DNA from: Planctomycetota bacterium
Lineage (GTDB): Bacteria > Planctomycetota > Phycisphaerae > UBA1845 > UTPLA1
Assembly (NCBI GenBank): GCA_016712275.1
Contig: JADJRI010000005.1
Span: 124,001-188,000 of the forward strand
Direction of reading: 5' to 3'
Length of the DNA: 64,000 bases
The position numbers and the translations under genes are program-made. Every line of letters begins with the position of its first letter. The first letter of the stretch is position 1. A model generated the notes under the pieces. It saw nothing but the letters and a program-made list of their open reading frames with translations. It was not told the origin of the DNA and did no database searches. Shown one piece after another: positions 20,113-29,009 of this stretch.

Positions 20113-20687
20113 TCAACCGGCCCACGATTGACCTAATCGCCGCCAAACACCCAACCAAACCCGTCGGGTGGGCTCAGCCCATTTCTCTCCAAAGCTCGCG
20201 ACTTGAATCGCCAATCGAAGTTTGAAGCTCTTCGGCGCCTGGCCCGGCTGCCCCCAGCCGTGAACCGCCGCAGCGCGAAAAATGGCCGGGTGCCATGCCG
20301 ACGGCCTTTCGCGTCGGCATGCAAGCGCGAAGGGCAAGCTCACGTTGTAGGGTGGGCTCGGCCCACCTTTCTCCAAAACTCATTACTCGAAACTCACCAC
20401 TCGAAACTCCCAACCTCTTAATCCGAAACCCCGCTCCACCCCGGCCCGGCAGGGCCAACGACCGTAGCCAGAGGTTTCAACCTCTGGACAGCACCACCAA
20501 AAAATAACCTCGTCCGGAGGACGAACGAGCCGTCAGACTTGCAATTCCTTAGCGAGCAAAAGGGGCTCAGCCCACCTCTCTCCAAAACCCGAATCTCGAA
20601 ACGCGCAACTCGCCACCCGAAACTCCAACATGATCATTTCACCCGCCAATAGCCGGTGCCAATCAGAATTCTTGCATTCTCGACAAG
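20113..20687. other. non-coding repeat-rich stretch
   Basis: No gene is supported. It contains three palindromes of the GTGGGCTNNGCCCAC type (near 20169, 20350 and 20568), each followed by CTCTCC or TTCTCC, strings of the form ACTCGAAACTC, and half of a GCCGGTGCCA palindrome at 20651. Confidence 0.6.
20346..20374 (+). repeat. dispersed palindromic repeat, GTGGGC type
   Basis: GTAGGGTGGGCTCGGCCCAC followed by CTTTCTCC. The same element occurs reversed at 29566-29593, and related copies lie at 20169-20190, 20566-20585 and 27180-27205. All lie in intergenic DNA. Confidence 0.65.
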
Positions 20688-20899
20688 CGAAGCGAGTCGT
20701 TAACAGAGCCGCGCCCGTCAGGATGCGGTCAGCGTTCGCGAAGATGGCCGCACCGAACTCGGCGACCTCCGCACCGAAATAATTACATGCGCCGCCATTT
20801 TCGGCGAGCGAAGCGAGTCGTTAACAGAGCCGCGCCCGTCAGGAAGCGGTTGGCGCTCGCAAAGATGGCCGCACCAAACTCGGCGACCTCCGCACCGAA
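20688..20899 (+). repeat. 120-bp direct duplication at 5' edge of Rhs fragment
   Basis: Two copies of about 90 bases start at 20688 and 20808. Each runs from GCGAAGCGAGTCGTTAACAG to CTCCGCACCGAAAT with few differences. The first copy ends in a shortened version of the sequence that, after the second copy, continues into the Rhs open frame. The pattern suggests a partial duplication of a fragment that has lost its upstream part; an in-frame TAA lies inside the second copy. Confidence 0.7.
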
Positions 20900-21811
20900 A
20901 TGACCTATGATTACATGGGCCGCCGCGTGCGGAAGTTGGTGCTGGAGTTGGTCGATGGCGAGGGCCCGCCGACCGGCTCGAACCCATGGGGCGGAAACGA
21001 CGGAGAAGTCGTGGACGACATGCGCTACATCTACGACGGCTGGAACATGGTGATGGAACGGGATGCTTCTGGTTCGCCGCTTGGAACGACCGAAACCGTG
21101 CGAAACAAGTATGCATGGGGCTGTGACCTTGCGGGCCTCAATGGCGGCGCTGCGACCGGCGACGTCCAGTCCTCGATTCATGGGGCGGGCGGTATTGGCG
21201 GACTGCTGGCCATGGAATACACGGCCATGCCTGACTGCACCGAGCCACCGAAGCTCTTTTATGCCTATGATGGCAACGGCAACGTAGGGCAGATGGTGTT
21301 TTTTGATGCGGGCGATTGTCCCATGCGTGCTTATGACGAGGGGTATGTTTCAGCGAAGTACGAATATGATCCTTACGGCGGGACGTTGCTGGCGGTCAAC
21401 AATTACGGCATTGACAACCCCTTCCGCTTCTCGACGAAGTTCTACGACGCGCAGCCCAGCACGGCGGCGGCGGGCGAACGCGGGCTATATTACTATGGGT
21501 ATCGGTATTACAGCCCGAGGTTGGGGCGGTGGGTGAATAGAGACCCCCGCGAAGAATTGGGCGGGCTAAACCTGCATTCATTTGTCGCCAATTCGATTCC
21601 CAATTTGGTTGATCCAAATGGGTTAACTCCACAATCAATTAAGGTTTGGGAAGGTATTAGAGTGGAAAAGGGTGATTTGGCAACTAGCTGCGCAAACACT
21701 CAATTTACCAGTACTCTGACCCTGCATATGCTTGCGTATCGGAAGGAGAGGTGGCCTTGGCAAAATGGTTTGATTCAGGGTCCTTCCGACATTATCGTGG
21801 GTGAAAATTAG
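20900..21811 (+). CDS. Rhs repeat-associated core, 5'-truncated, with short variable tip
   Basis: C-terminal portion of an Rhs/YD-repeat protein (303 residues). YD-like repeats such as YDYMGRRVRK and YIYDGWNMVME precede the conserved core GLYYYGYRYYSPRLGRWVNR followed by DPREELGGLNLH and NLVDPNGLTP. After the core, a variable tip of about 60 residues is unlike anything recognised. Thousands of bases of 5' Rhs sequence are missing and a stop precedes the frame, so this is probably a displaced tip fragment rather than a working Rhs protein. Rhs tips are often toxins, but no nuclease motif is visible here. Confidence 0.75.
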   Translation: MTYDYMGRRVRKLVLELVDGEGPPTGSNPWGGNDGEVVDDMRYIYDGWNMVMERDASGSPLGTTETVRNKYAWGCDLAGLNGGAATGDVQSSIHGAGGIGGLLAMEYTAMPDCTEPPKLFYAYDGNGNVGQMVFFDAGDCPMRAYDEGYVSAKYEYDPYGGTLLAVNNYGIDNPFRFSTKFYDAQPSTAAAGERGLYYYGYRYYSPRLGRWVNRDPREELGGLNLHSFVANSIPNLVDPNGLTPQSIKVWEGIRVEKGDLATSCANTQFTSTLTLHMLAYRKERWPWQNGLIQGPSDIIVGEN

Positions 21812-22104
21812 GCCGGAAACCGGACTCGGCGTCCGGATCGTCGGCCGTGGTAGTTCAATGGCCTGGAGATTGGGTTTAGCGCTTGAGGGCCGCCGGCAGC
21901 ATGAAGGCAGGCGAAATCCCGTGGAAAACACGGAATTTCGCCCGTGCCGTACGGCCCCGCCGCGGCGCTCGGGTCGCTCCCCAGCGTTGCCCTACCCTCC
22001 GCGACGGCCCCGGGATCATACCGAGACTTGCCGTCGGTCATAAAGCGAAAAACCCCTTCACGTTCGGTGGTACCCACGAAAAACCCGGAAGGACCTGATT
22101 CAGA
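21771..22104. repeat. inverted repeat flanking a 250-bp insert
   Basis: A left arm at 21771-21806 (TGATTCAGGGTCCTTCC and CGTGGGT) matches the reverse complement of 22066-22104 (TGAATCAGGTCCTTCC and CGTGGGT) with a few differences. The left arm is the end of the Rhs tip gene. The interior is GC-rich, carries no supported gene, and is followed by AT-richer DNA. It resembles a small non-autonomous element or a local inverted duplication. Confidence 0.55.
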
Positions 22105-22178
22105 ATGTAATACCACTTACCAATACGGAGACTCAATTTGAGATTGCAATTACTTGGGATTGTGTCAGTAAGTCGTTC

Positions 22179-22595
22179 TTGTGGGTTAAGCGGTGCGAAG
22201 TTGTGCCTGGATCCGTTGGCGTAAGTGGGCCCGCGAACCTGAATACGATTTATGGAACAAAAGCAGAAGTCAATACGCCGGGATATCCGGTCTATGACCT
22301 TCATCCTACATTGATTCTAAATGGAGATGTGCCAGTCGGTAAGGCATGTCGCAGGGTTACGTTTAGCGTTGCCGTTCAAGTTCAAGAGAAAACACTGTTA
22401 CCACCAGTCATGGGAACTGGTGGCGCTGGTGGAGGGATAAATGTAGGAGGAGGAATTATATCGGGTTCCGGTCAGGGTGGTGCAACCGGTGGCACTGGGT
22501 ATCAATTGCAGCATATTTATAATGTTCAAGTTTGCTGCAAGAAATGCTCCAGTTCAAGTTGCGATCACTGCAAGGGCGAGGCGAACGGATATTGA
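22179..22595 (+). CDS. hypothetical Gly-rich, Cys-terminated protein
   Basis: Open frame of 138 residues in AT-richer DNA downstream of the Rhs fragment. A Gly-rich stretch lies at about 80-105 (GTGGAGGGINVGGG) and a C-terminal cysteine cluster reads CCKKCSSSSCDHC. The start is uncertain and no ribosome binding site is clear; the frame is also open upstream as far as about 22140. It could be a displaced Rhs-type C-terminal tip or the remnant of one. No family is recognised. Confidence 0.4.
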   Translation: MWVKRCEVVPGSVGVSGPANLNTIYGTKAEVNTPGYPVYDLHPTLILNGDVPVGKACRRVTFSVAVQVQEKTLLPPVMGTGGAGGGINVGGGIISGSGQGGATGGTGYQLQHIYNVQVCCKKCSSSSCDHCKGEANGY

Positions 22596-22735
22596 GTGAT
22601 TCCAAGAGCGATTGAATCGGCTTGAGTGATGTACGCTGTTCGATTGTGTTACTTAAATGTCTTGTAAAATGGAGATATCAACACGAGTTAACTTCATGGG
22701 TATTCGACATTATGAAGTTGATGAGGAGTTTTCTA

Positions 22736-23449
22736 ATGAAGATTGACGGACCGATGAGAATTGTTCCTCCAATCGTTTTTGGTTTATTGGCGATTTCTGG
22801 GTGTTCCCAAACGGTCCAACCCAAGAATTCGAGTTCACCTAATCGAGATAGCATTACATGTAAGACTGGAACATCAAATTTGAATAATCTACTAGGCATC
22901 CAAACCAAGTCGATCAGCGTCTCCTATAGTGGCGGCCCTGCTGTTCTCTATTTCTGGTGGGAAGTTTGGCAGAAGGGAGAAGTTGCAGACGGGACTGCAA
23001 TCGGGTTTTGTTGCAACGTAGATAATAGCCGGACGCCGGAGTTGATAAACGTTGCATTCTTATCACCTGCCTATTGGGACGACCGGCAGTACGTAGTTGG
23101 GAGTTTTGAGGTGCGCACGGATGAAGATAGTCTAGTACTGGGACCAATGTCGACGAAAATACCAATTCCTAGTAGGCCACTTAAACCTCTGTTTAGGGCA
23201 AGTTCGGCTTTTGCTCCCTTAAGAGTTGGAGAAACAGTCTCAATAATTCAAGAAGCATATGGAGCACCGGTGGCGAATGGATTTGGCGGAGCGAGTCACA
23301 TACCAATTGGAATTGAGCGGAAACGGCAGTCAGAATTGTTTGTTTCGTTTAATGCAAAGCTGGTTAGTGCAACAGATGCTGATATTTCTGACTGCAAAGG
23401 GGGAGTTCGCTTTGAACGCCCGATTCGCGATCTCGTCTCGACTGAGTAA
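22736..23449 (+). CDS. small lipoprotein in AT-rich accessory DNA
   Basis: Lipoprotein of 237 residues. MKIDGPMRIVPPIVFGLLAI leads into a lipobox ending in SGC (Cys 23). The start is set by GAGGAG ending 7 bases upstream of ATG 22736. The mature part is beta-rich, with no recognised domain. Base composition is clearly lower in GC than its neighbours, and it follows Rhs-derived sequence, so recent acquisition is likely. A partner or immunity role toward an Rhs tip is a guess only. Confidence 0.6.
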   Translation: MKIDGPMRIVPPIVFGLLAISGCSQTVQPKNSSSPNRDSITCKTGTSNLNNLLGIQTKSISVSYSGGPAVLYFWWEVWQKGEVADGTAIGFCCNVDNSRTPELINVAFLSPAYWDDRQYVVGSFEVRTDEDSLVLGPMSTKIPIPSRPLKPLFRASSAFAPLRVGETVSIIQEAYGAPVANGFGGASHIPIGIERKRQSELFVSFNAKLVSATDADISDCKGGVRFERPIRDLVSTE

Positions 23450-24789
23450 CGACTCAGAATTAGCGGTTTGAGTGTCGGCGTGGTAAGTATCGCCCACTAC
23501 GATACAGATGCGCAAGTAAAGGGGGCATTCTGATTAAGCCAGAATAGTGACACTAATTAGCAGTCAGTGCAAGTGCGGAAATGCTACAAGGTTGGAACCT
23601 CGTTATGGAAATCTAGGGACGAAATCTAGGGACAGTCACCTAAATGACACGTTTGTGGCACTATTGGCTCGTAGTCTCGTAGGGCGGGTCGGCCGCTTGA
23701 CCCACCATTTCGCGGAGCAAACCCCTCGAACACCGAACCGCCTCACCCCTCGCGGTTCACCCATCCGCGCCCAAGCTCTCGATCAAGCCGCACACCACGC
23801 ACAAGTCGAATGGGTTTGTTCAAACCGGCACAAGCCAGGAAATCGCACCGTCCTGAATATGCCATTCTCATGACACGTCGTGCCCGCCGGCATGCCCCAC
23901 CGTTCGCCCCAACTCCCCTGACCCCGATTTGACTCCCCGAAGTCTTGGCGCTTCGCCTCAAGCTCTTGTCTCCGTTCGCTATTCGCTCTTCTTCATTCGC
24001 TATTCATTCCCCGGCTCCTTTCGGCGTTTCGGCGTCTTCTCCAACTCTACATTCTCCATTCTCAATTCTACATACCACCCCATGCGGTGCGCTGAGCAAG
24101 ACTTACGGTATGAAAGCATACCCCATGCCCCCTCTCCTCCACTCGACCCCTTGGACCCTCGAACCTTTGGTCCCTCTCTTTCGTTTTGACTTTTCCCCCG
24201 CCTGCTCACCTGCGCTCACTTCACCTTTCGATTCCGGCCCCTCTTCGATTTCGGAGGTTCGGCGTTTCGGCGTTTGCCCCGCCCCATTCGCTGTTCAGGG
24301 AATTTCAGCAATTTTCAGCCATGGAGTTTTTTTTATAAGAAATGGCCAAGCTTGCAGCACTGGGATACCGAACTCATGCCAAACAAACAACTTACAAAAC
24401 CAAAGCAGTCCGAACTTCCGATGAAAACGCCGCCGAATCACCTGCCAAAATCGCCCCATTTTCACCCCGTCGCCGCGAACAGTCAACCACTCAGCCCCTC
24501 AAAGCCGCGGACGCATCCTGCTGTTTCGGCGTTTCGGCGATTCGACTTTGCGGCGTTTCCCCGCCGTCCACTTCCTGCATTCCTGGCTTCCTTATTTGCA
24601 GCTAATGCCCTTCGACTTTTCGGCATTTTCCACAACTCTCCACTCTCCATTCCCAATGCTACATTCCGCTTTCCGCCCATTCCCCCTCCCGCCCCGTTTT
24701 CCTTTATAATCCCCCCGAACCTGTCCGAGGCTTGTTCTTGCGCGCGTGTGACCGTGCGGGCGGCTCGGTTGCCGGAGTGCTGCCTTTCG
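23450..24789. other. 1.3-kb non-coding, pyrimidine-rich stretch
   Basis: No gene is supported. From about 23900 the + strand is rich in C and T, with repeated strings such as TTCGGCGTTTCGGCG (near 24021, 24261 and 24521) and TTCGCTATTC. A palindrome of the GTGGGC family type lies near 23681. The lspA promoter should lie at the right edge; TATAAT at 24705-24710 is a candidate -10. Confidence 0.55.
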
Positions 24790-25539
24790 ATGGAACAAGC
24801 CGCCGCCACACCACTGGATGCCACATCCCTCCCCCTCGCCACCCCGGCCCACGAGCCCTGGTCCATGACCCACCTCCCCAGCCACATGCGCCTCTGGCTC
24901 GTGACGGCCGTCGGCCTCGGCATCGACCTCTGGTCCAAGGAATGGGCCTTCAGCACCCTCAATCCGGAAGAGCCGCGTGTGCTCATTCACAATTTCCTGT
25001 CGTTTCAGCTTTCGCTCAATCCGGGTGCGCTCTTCGGCATCGGCGCCGGATTCGCGCCGATCTTTGTCGGCGCCTCGGTGCTGGCCCTGCTCTTCGTGCT
25101 CTACCTCTTCGCCAACGCCGGCGCCTCCCGCTGGTCGATGCACATGGCACTCGGCCTGGTGCTGGGCGGCGCGCTGGGAAATCTCTACGACCGCGCCACG
25201 CAGGAGGCCTATGTCGCCTATTCATCCAGGGGCCGCGATATCGGCATCCTGGTTCGCGAAACCAAAACGCATGTGGTCATCGCGGACTTCCCCAAAGGCG
25301 GGCGCGAGCGCGTCGTCCCGTGCTCCGACGACGGACGCTCGGGCCGTCAGCCGGTGGTGCGCGATTTCATCAGAATCGATGCGCGGCTTGCGGGCTATTC
25401 ACTGTGGCCGTGGATTTTCAATATCGCCGACGCCCTGCTCGTCGTCGGCGTGATTCTCTTGCTCTGGAATTTCTGGTTCGATCGAAAGCACCACGCCCAT
25501 GCGCAAGAGACGCACGCGCCATCATCGCCCCCGGCCTGA
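24790..25539 (+). CDS. lspA: signal peptidase II (prolipoprotein)
   Basis: Aspartyl protease that cleaves lipoprotein signal peptides at the lipid-modified Cys in the inner membrane. The catalytic dyad fits D134 (NLYDR) and D214 (FNIAD); GIDLWSK at 44-50 and NPGALFGI at 77-84 are the other family motifs. At 249 residues it is about 80 longer than usual: an extra N-terminal extension of about 30 residues, and an insertion of about 60 residues between the two catalytic Asp motifs (about 140-200). It would process the many lipoproteins encoded nearby. ATG 24790 is chosen by position; ATG 24865 is an alternative. Confidence 0.92.
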   Translation: MEQAAATPLDATSLPLATPAHEPWSMTHLPSHMRLWLVTAVGLGIDLWSKEWAFSTLNPEEPRVLIHNFLSFQLSLNPGALFGIGAGFAPIFVGASVLALLFVLYLFANAGASRWSMHMALGLVLGGALGNLYDRATQEAYVAYSSRGRDIGILVRETKTHVVIADFPKGGRERVVPCSDDGRSGRQPVVRDFIRIDARLAGYSLWPWIFNIADALLVVGVILLLWNFWFDRKHHAHAQETHAPSSPPA

Positions 25540-25551
25540 GGGCGATTTTTT
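25524..25551 (+). terminator. rho-independent terminator of lspA
   Basis: ATCGCCC (25524-25530) pairs with GGGCGAT (25540-25546) and is followed by five T residues. The stem includes the lspA stop codon in its loop. Confidence 0.75.
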
Positions 25552-27004
25552 ATGGCTTGCGGTTGAGAATGAAGCCAGTGAGGGCCATGAGCTGGAAGGC
25601 GATGGCAAGCTGAACCCGAAAGGTGGCGACGGCCGTATCGCCGTTCACCGCCGCATACAGACCGAAGGCCAGCGCACAAATGGCGAATGCCTGAACGATG
25701 GCGCCGGCCAGTTGGGCAAATGAAAAATCGGCCGAGTTTTTCTCGCGCCGCATCATGCGCATTTCTTCAAGAACCTGCCCCAGCGTCGGCTCCGGCGCCC
25801 GAGTGATGGGCAATTCGGGATGCAAATCAGGTGCCGCATTTGTGGCACCTGATTCCGGCGCGGGCCGCGGCTCCACCGTCGGCCGAAACTCGGCATGGAC
25901 AACCTTCGCGGCTTCCGGCTTCGACGATGGGGCGGTCGCCGTAGCCGCCGGCTCGACGGCCGCCTGCGCCTTCGCGCTGACACCATCCGTGAATGGCTTG
26001 CGGGGCTCGTGCTGCGGGGCTTTCGTCAAAGCTGCATCGGCCAAATCAGTCGGCGCATCAGACCGTGCGATCGGTTCGGCCGCAGCCGTTTTCATTGGCA
26101 AGGAAGTTTCCTTCTTCTGGGGTTGGGCCGCATCCGGCTTTGCTTCAACGACCGCCTCAGGAGCGGTCCGCTCATGCATGGTCCGTGCCGGCGAATTCTC
26201 CGCAACCGGCTTCGGCGACCGCGCATCTACAACATTGCGCCGCGCGGCGGCAGCCGAGGGTTCCAGTATTCGCACCTGCGGGTCGGCAACGCGCACAGCT
26301 GCCGGCGCCGTGGCGACGGCTGTCCCACCACCCGCATCTATTTCCGGCTTGGGCCGCGGGGTAGCTTGCGGCTTCGGCGGCGCAGTTGAAACTGAATTCG
26401 CTCCGCTGCTTTGCGCCGGCGCGGCCGTCTTCGGCGCCGAATTCACTTTGGTTTCGCGCAGTACGATTTCGGCGGCCTTGGCGAAACCGGCGGAGGTGTA
26501 ATCCGGCGGCGTTTCGACGTCGATGTTGCCGTTGCCGATCAGGATGGTCTTGCAGCCGACGGCCTTGCCGGCCATCACGTCGCGCTCGCTGTCGCCGATC
26601 ATCCACGAGTTGGCGAGATCGAGATTGAGATCGGTCGCGGCCTGGAGAAGCATCCCGGGCTTGGGCTTTCGCAGTTCGCTGTCCTTGCGATATTGGTCAA
26701 CAACGGCCTCCGGGCCGGTGAGGAAGGGGCAATAGTAGATGGCATCGACGCCGGAACCATTGGACTGCAACAATTCCTGCATGCGTTGATGGACCGCCGC
26801 CAACTCGGACTCTGTCAGGTAGCCGCGGGCGACGCCGGACTGGTTGGTGACGACGACGACGGGAAAACCGGCATTGCGCAGCTTGGCAACGGCCTCGCCG
26901 ACGCCGGTGAGAAGGCGAACGTGCTCGGCGTGGCGCAGGTAGCCGGGGTCGTGAATCAGCGTGTTGTCGCGGTCAACGAAAACCGCGGGGCGTTTGTTGG
27001 GCAC
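25550..27004 (-). CDS. HAD-IIIA phosphatase (GmhB-like) fused to linker and membrane tail
   Basis: The N-terminal 190 residues are a histidinol-phosphate/heptose-bisphosphate phosphatase-type HAD domain: DRDNT (D11, D13), VVVTNQSG, KPKPGM and MIGDSERD. The usual DxDGT reads DxDNT. A Pro/Ala-rich linker of about 220 residues follows, then two transmembrane helices at the C-terminus (AGAIVQAFAICALAFGLYA and AIAFQLMALTGFIL). Heptose bisphosphate phosphatase activity would suit LPS core synthesis together with the adjacent lpxK, but substrate and fusion are inferred. GTG 27004 is preferred; a TTG at 27046 is possible. A palindrome related to the manC repeats lies within the linker. Confidence 0.78.
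   Translation of the reverse strand: MPNKRPAVFVDRDNTLIHDPGYLRHAEHVRLLTGVGEAVAKLRNAGFPVVVVTNQSGVARGYLTESELAAVHQRMQELLQSNGSGVDAIYYCPFLTGPEAVVDQYRKDSELRKPKPGMLLQAATDLNLDLANSWMIGDSERDVMAGKAVGCKTILIGNGNIDVETPPDYTSAGFAKAAEIVLRETKVNSAPKTAAPAQSSGANSVSTAPPKPQATPRPKPEIDAGGGTAVATAPAAVRVADPQVRILEPSAAAARRNVVDARSPKPVAENSPARTMHERTAPEAVVEAKPDAAQPQKKETSLPMKTAAAEPIARSDAPTDLADAALTKAPQHEPRKPFTDGVSAKAQAAVEPAATATAPSSKPEAAKVVHAEFRPTVEPRPAPESGATNAAPDLHPELPITRAPEPTLGQVLEEMRMMRREKNSADFSFAQLAGAIVQAFAICALAFGLYAAVNGDTAVATFRVQLAIAFQLMALTGFILNRKP
25825..25854. repeat. palindrome inside the HAD linker coding sequence
   Basis: AATCAGGTGCC and GGCACCTGATT form 11-base arms around 8 bases. The core GGTGCC/GGCACC resembles the palindromes flanking manC. 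It lies in frame within the Pro/Ala-rich linker. Confidence 0.5.
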
Positions 27005-27199
27005 GATTGAAAAATCCGTTTTTGTTCGCGTGCATGGGGCGGTCAATATCGCCTTGTTCCAATGCGTCAGTATGACCGGAGAAGGACGGATTTGCCAGAA
27101 GGCGCGACGAACCGGCTTAATTAAAGAATTAACAGGCCAAAAGATGCCGGCAGGGTTGTCAATCGGTCAAACTGAGAAAAAGGGTGGGTGAAACCCGCC

Positions 27200-28303
27200 C
27201 TACGCATAAAGTGCCGCATCAATGGCACTTTCGATGATGCGTCCGCCGTCTTCGAGAAACTCAATTTCGAGATGCAGCACCAGCAATCGGCACGTCTTGT
27301 CCGGCCAGCGGTTCACCAGTTTGACCGCGTCTTTTTCGGTGGTGACAACGGCATTGGCTTCGAGGGCCAGCGCCACATCGCAAATCGCAGTCATCTCCTC
27401 GTCGGAATAATCGTGGTGATCCGGATATTCATAGGCCGCGACCGCCTTCACGCCGATGCGCTCGACCGCGCGGCGAAAACTCTCAAAATTCGCCACACCG
27501 GCGAAAATAACGGCCTGCACCGCTCCCGGGTCCTGTCCCGGCAGCAAACGGCCGGTGACATCCTGAAATCCGGTGATGCGATGCACGGCTTGAACCAGTG
27601 GCCGGCCCTTGGAACAGCGGCGAAGCGTGGAAAGCAGCAGCATTCTATCCGATTGCTCGATTTCGTCGCTTCGCGTGAGCACAATGACGCCTGCACGGGC
27701 CAGCGACGACGGCGGCTCGCGCAGGAGGCCACGCGGCAGCATCCAGCCGTGACCGAAGGGTTGGGTTGCGTCGATCAAAACGATATCCAGATCGCGGGCC
27801 AGCCGTCGGTGCTGAAATCCGTCATCGAGAACGAGGGCATCGCAGCCGGCCTCGCGTGCGGCCTTCGCGCCGGCCACGCGATTGGCATCGATCACAATGG
27901 TGGCATTGGGACAGCGGCGCTGGAGAACGAGTGCTTCGTCGCTTTCGAGGCTCCACGGCGGCGCCGGCGAATCGGCCGATGCATCGGCGGGCTGCACGGG
28001 ACGGCCCTTGTAACCGCGGGACAGAATGGCGACATTCCGGCCGCGATCCATCAGCAACCGGGCAATTCGGGCGGCCATCGGCGTTTTTCCGGTTCCGCCG
28101 ACGGTGATGTTGCCAATGGAAATCACCGGCGCATCGACCCGCCGCGAGGCGGCAGAGATTGAGGCGTAGTAGAGATTTCGCAATCGGATGATGAATCCAT
28201 AAGGAATCGCCAGAAGAATCAAGCCGAAGCGGGCGAGCCGTCGAAGCGGTCCGCCTTTGCGTCCGGAGATGAGATCGAGAAATGGGCTGCGTCGGGCGGG
28301 CAT
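27200..28303 (-). CDS. lpxK: tetraacyldisaccharide 4'-kinase
   Basis: Inner-membrane kinase that phosphorylates the lipid A precursor at the 4' position using ATP. An N-terminal membrane helix (about 25-45) precedes the P-loop GGTGKT at 69-74. DDGFQHRRLARD, GHGWMLPRGLLREP and TEKDAVKL are family motifs. At 367 residues it is slightly longer than E. coli LpxK. ATG 28303 is used, since the upstream extension is not conserved. Its presence indicates lipid A synthesis in this organism. It runs in the same direction as the HAD phosphatase, with 195 bases between them. Confidence 0.93.
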   Translation of the reverse strand: MPARRSPFLDLISGRKGGPLRRLARFGLILLAIPYGFIIRLRNLYYASISAASRRVDAPVISIGNITVGGTGKTPMAARIARLLMDRGRNVAILSRGYKGRPVQPADASADSPAPPWSLESDEALVLQRRCPNATIVIDANRVAGAKAAREAGCDALVLDDGFQHRRLARDLDIVLIDATQPFGHGWMLPRGLLREPPSSLARAGVIVLTRSDEIEQSDRMLLLSTLRRCSKGRPLVQAVHRITGFQDVTGRLLPGQDPGAVQAVIFAGVANFESFRRAVERIGVKAVAAYEYPDHHDYSDEEMTAICDVALALEANAVVTTEKDAVKLVNRWPDKTCRLLVLHLEIEFLEDGGRIIESAIDAALYA

Positions 28304-28392
28304 GGGTCGGAAGTTTAGCACAATTCGCGATTCGTTGACGGTGATTTGAATGAGGATTAGTCTCAGCCGCATTCAAGCGAGGGCATTGTGAA

Positions 28393-28983
28393 ATGAAGCG
28401 AACCAAAGTTGCATGGTGTGCGTTGATGCTGCTGGGGGTTGCACCGGGTTGCTCCGAACTGGATGCGGATTCGAACGTTCGGACGACGCCTTCGCATTGG
28501 AATCGAATTGTGCTGCCGGACACGCAGCCGGATCGAGCCTTCGACGAGGCCATTGCGGCCGTCAGGCAGTATTTTCCGGCATTCGACGCTTCGCGAACGG
28601 ACATGCGTATCATCACGCCGATGGTGGAATACTCGCAGCGGGGCGGCACCGAGCGCATTCGCGACTCTGCGTTTCAAACCAACAACCGCATGCGGCGGCG
28701 GGCCACTCTGATCGTTTCTCCGAATGGAACGGGCTCCGTGGCGCTGTGCGAGGTGAAGGTGCAGCGACTGGACACGGCCGACCATCGGGCGTTTCAACAG
28801 CATCGCGAGTTCAACGATGTGCCCAATTCGACGCCGATCGAACGAGATGCGGGAGTGTCCGGCTCACAATCGGAAACATGGACGGACATGCCGCGCGACT
28901 CGAAGCTGGAACGGGATATTTTGCAGATCATCTACAATCGGGTGAAGCCGGTGAAGGATGAGTCGCAATCCCCGACGTCATAA
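28393..28983 (+). CDS. hypothetical lipoprotein
   Basis: Lipoprotein of 196 residues. The signal peptide MKRTKVAWCALMLLGVA is followed by PGC (Cys 20). The mature part has a conserved-looking alpha/beta region (RAFDEAIAAVRQYFPAFDAS to ATLIVSPNGTGSVALCEVKV) and a helical end (SKLERDILQIIYNRV). No family is recognised with certainty. It is divergent from lpxK with 89 bases between the starts. Confidence 0.7.
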   Translation: MKRTKVAWCALMLLGVAPGCSELDADSNVRTTPSHWNRIVLPDTQPDRAFDEAIAAVRQYFPAFDASRTDMRIITPMVEYSQRGGTERIRDSAFQTNNRMRRRATLIVSPNGTGSVALCEVKVQRLDTADHRAFQQHREFNDVPNSTPIERDAGVSGSQSETWTDMPRDSKLERDILQIIYNRVKPVKDESQSPTS

Positions 28984-29009
28984 TCCAATGGTTCATCACG
29001 AGTCATTTC

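Noticed and set aside
21808..22116. Minus-strand frame of 102 residues inside the inverted-repeat element.
   Set aside because: No ribosome binding site or family evidence; it coincides with the repeat and may be a spurious frame of a multicopy element.
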